64,000 bases of DNA, taken from Lachnospiraceae bacterium A2. GTDB lineage: Bacteria; Bacillota; Clostridia; Lachnospirales; Lachnospiraceae. Positions 62,866 through 64,000 of the stretch are shown here, piece by piece. Within the stretch, counting starts at the first letter, position 1, and each line of letters begins with the position of its first letter. Both the position numbers and the translations under genes were made by a program. The notes under the pieces were generated by a model. The model was given only the letters and a program-made list of their open reading frames with translations, made no database searches and was not told the DNA's origin. The stretch is taken from the NCBI GenBank assembly GCA_000403315.2, contig KE159640.1:134790-198789 (forward strand), given 5' to 3'.

Positions 62866-63504
62866 ATGAGATTAAGGAATATACCGGGTTCCAGGGAAGC
62901 CATTGCAGAAAGCCGCTGGTGCGTCCAGGAACCAGAACAGTTCAAGGGAAACTGGAATCAAATATTCGGCAACAGAAATCCCATCCATATAGAAATTGGC
63001 ATGGGAAAAGGGCGTTTCCTGATGGCAAACGCCCAGGAACACCCACAGACCAATTATATTGGGATTGAAAAATACTCCAGCGTCCTGCTGCGCGCCCTCC
63101 AGAAAATGGAAGATGCGCCGTTGGAAAATATCCGTTTTATCCGCATGGAAGCCGAATCCATCACAGATATTTTTGAAGAAGGGGAAGTGGGGAAAATTTA
63201 CCTGAACTTCTCCGACCCATGGCCCAAGGACAGGCATGCCAAGCGCCGGCTGACTTCCCGCCAGTTTTTTGCCCGCTACCATGCCATCCTGCAAAAAGAA
63301 GGCTGTGTGGAATTTAAAACAGACAATGAAAAATTATTTGATTTTTCCTTAGAGGAAGTGGAAGCGGCTGGATGGACGCTGGATAAGCATACAAGGGACC
63401 TGCACCACGACCAGGCCATGGCACAGGGAAACATTATGACGGAATATGAGGAACGTTTTTCCTCCATGGGCAACCCCATCTATAAACTTATTGCATCCAG
63501 ATAG
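62866..63504 (+). CDS. trmB: tRNA (guanine(46)-N7)-methyltransferase
   Basis: 212 residues. IHIEIGMGKGRFLMANA (SAM site), NFSDPWPKDRHAKRRLT (diagnostic PWPKxRHxKRRL) and MTEYEERFSSMGNPIYKL. ATG 62866 follows TTTTGGGAGG. Confidence 0.97.
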   Translation: MRLRNIPGSREAIAESRWCVQEPEQFKGNWNQIFGNRNPIHIEIGMGKGRFLMANAQEHPQTNYIGIEKYSSVLLRALQKMEDAPLENIRFIRMEAESITDIFEEGEVGKIYLNFSDPWPKDRHAKRRLTSRQFFARYHAILQKEGCVEFKTDNEKLFDFSLEEVEAAGWTLDKHTRDLHHDQAMAQGNIMTEYEERFSSMGNPIYKLIASR

Positions 63505-63550
63505 AAAAAACAGTATAATGGGACATAACAGAACAGGCAAAGGAGGGCTT

Positions 63551-63772
63551 ATGAAAAGTACAAAATTAATTGCACCGATCATTATTACCATTTTTACTGT
63601 AATTATTTTAATGTTATACTTTTTCCTTTGGTCCATCATGCCGGTACCCGCTCCTTTAAAAGTGGTGTTCCTTCTGGCATTGCTGGGGCTGATGGGCGTT
63701 TCTGTTTACAACTTAGTGGAAAGAATCGAAGAAATAAGGAGTGGTGAAGAAGATGATCTTAGTGAATACTGA
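63551..63772 (+). CDS. Small two-helix membrane protein
   Basis: 73 residues, two transmembrane helices (APIIITIFTVIILMLYFFLW and VVFLLALLGLMGVSVYNLV) and an acidic tail ERIEEIRSGEEDDLSEY. ATG 63551 follows AAAGGAGGG. Its end overlaps the YbjQ-family gene by 20 bp, suggesting coupling. Function unknown. Confidence 0.8.
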   Translation: MKSTKLIAPIIITIFTVIILMLYFFLWSIMPVPAPLKVVFLLALLGLMGVSVYNLVERIEEIRSGEEDDLSEY

Positions 63773-64000
63773 TTACATTTCCGGCAAAGAGCTTGAGATG
63801 CTTGGCCTTGTGAAAGGAAGCACAATCCAATCCAAGAACATCGGGCGGGACATTACCCAGGGCTTTAAAACCCTTGTGGGCGGCGAACTGAAAGCCTATA
63901 ACGATATGATGAACGAAGCAAGGGCGCTTGCCACCAAGCGGATGGTCGGGGAAGCAGAAGCACTTGGGGCAGACGCAGTGGTAAATATCCGGTATGCATC
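63753..64000 (+). CDS. YbjQ family (DUF74) protein, cut by the window end
   Basis: First 82 codons of a YbjQ-family protein: VNTDYISGKELEMLGLVKGS, IGRDITQGFKTLVGGELKAY, ARALATKRMVGEAEALGADA, then VVNIRYA. Family members form pentamers and lack an assigned role. ATG 63753 lies inside the previous gene. The 3' end is outside the window. Confidence 0.9.
   Translation, partial: MILVNTDYISGKELEMLGLVKGSTIQSKNIGRDITQGFKTLVGGELKAYNDMMNEARALATKRMVGEAEALGADAVVNIRYA

Overview
The window reads as a chromosomal segment of a spore-forming Lachnospiraceae-like clostridium (Bacillota). This rests on moderate GC content, strong AAGGAGG-type ribosome binding sites with several GTG/TTG starts, the spmA-spmB pair, the Firmicute orders gdpP-rplI-dnaB, rpsF-ssb-rpsR and yaaR-holB-ricT-trmN6-rsmI, and an XrtG exosortase locus. 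I cannot name a genus from sequence alone.

Layout. 1-8.3 kb: a MerR-type regulator with a repeat-rich linker, an orphan HipA-like kinase, a 168-bp palindromic MITE, an AAA-ATPase/PD-(D/E)XK-type protein, then dnaB, rplI and gdpP (c-di-AMP phosphodiesterase). 8.7-19.9 kb: an eight-gene minus-strand operon with a clear sigma-A-type promoter at 19834-19863. It is an exosortase-G (XrtG) system: two stand-alone pterin-synthase-fold proteins, a large PTPS-related membrane protein, a processive family-2 glycosyltransferase, the exosortase, a membrane sensor-like protein, a secreted substrate-like protein with a C-terminal sorting signal, and a glycosidase-like lipoprotein. 20-28.6 kb: rpsF-ssb-rpsR with a strong terminator, a membrane hydrolase, a DUF951 protein, a sirtuin, the wreck of an ABC transporter ATPase, a 14-G tract in front of a dipeptidase gene, an SH3/NlpC-P60 protein, a cysteine synthase-family gene with an operator-like palindrome, an AAA ATPase and initiator tRNA-Met.

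29-38.5 kb: an ECF sigma factor with an ABC export operon, repeat-rich spacers, a chemoreceptor paired with an FMN-binding lipoprotein, an Orn/Lys/Arg decarboxylase, a candidate small RNA and a 52-residue membrane protein. 38.5-46.2 kb: a structured leader, the yaaR-holB-ricT-trmN6-rsmI block, a DUF885 lipoprotein and mgtE. 46.3-49.7 kb: accessory DNA with a 49-residue protein, a dead Txe/YoeB-like toxin gene, a P-loop protein/DUF4869 pair, and a MarR regulator next to an EamA transporter. Copies of one ~85-bp repeat lie in front of both mgtE and marR, each placing an extended -10 box towards the gene.

49.7-57.2 kb: a beta-glucoside/cellobiose-type PTS locus (PRD regulator, IIB, IIC, IIA, GH1 glycosidase) split by an IS110-family element whose long upstream non-coding end could encode a bridge RNA. 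57.4-64 kb: spmAB, an AGCS symporter, an unrecognised 319-residue protein, a D,D-carboxypeptidase, trmB, a small membrane protein and a YbjQ-family gene cut by the window end.

The most striking system is the XrtG operon. The enzyme family is recognised, but what it sorts, which glycan its glycosyltransferase makes, and why three pterin-synthase-like proteins accompany it are, to my knowledge, not established.
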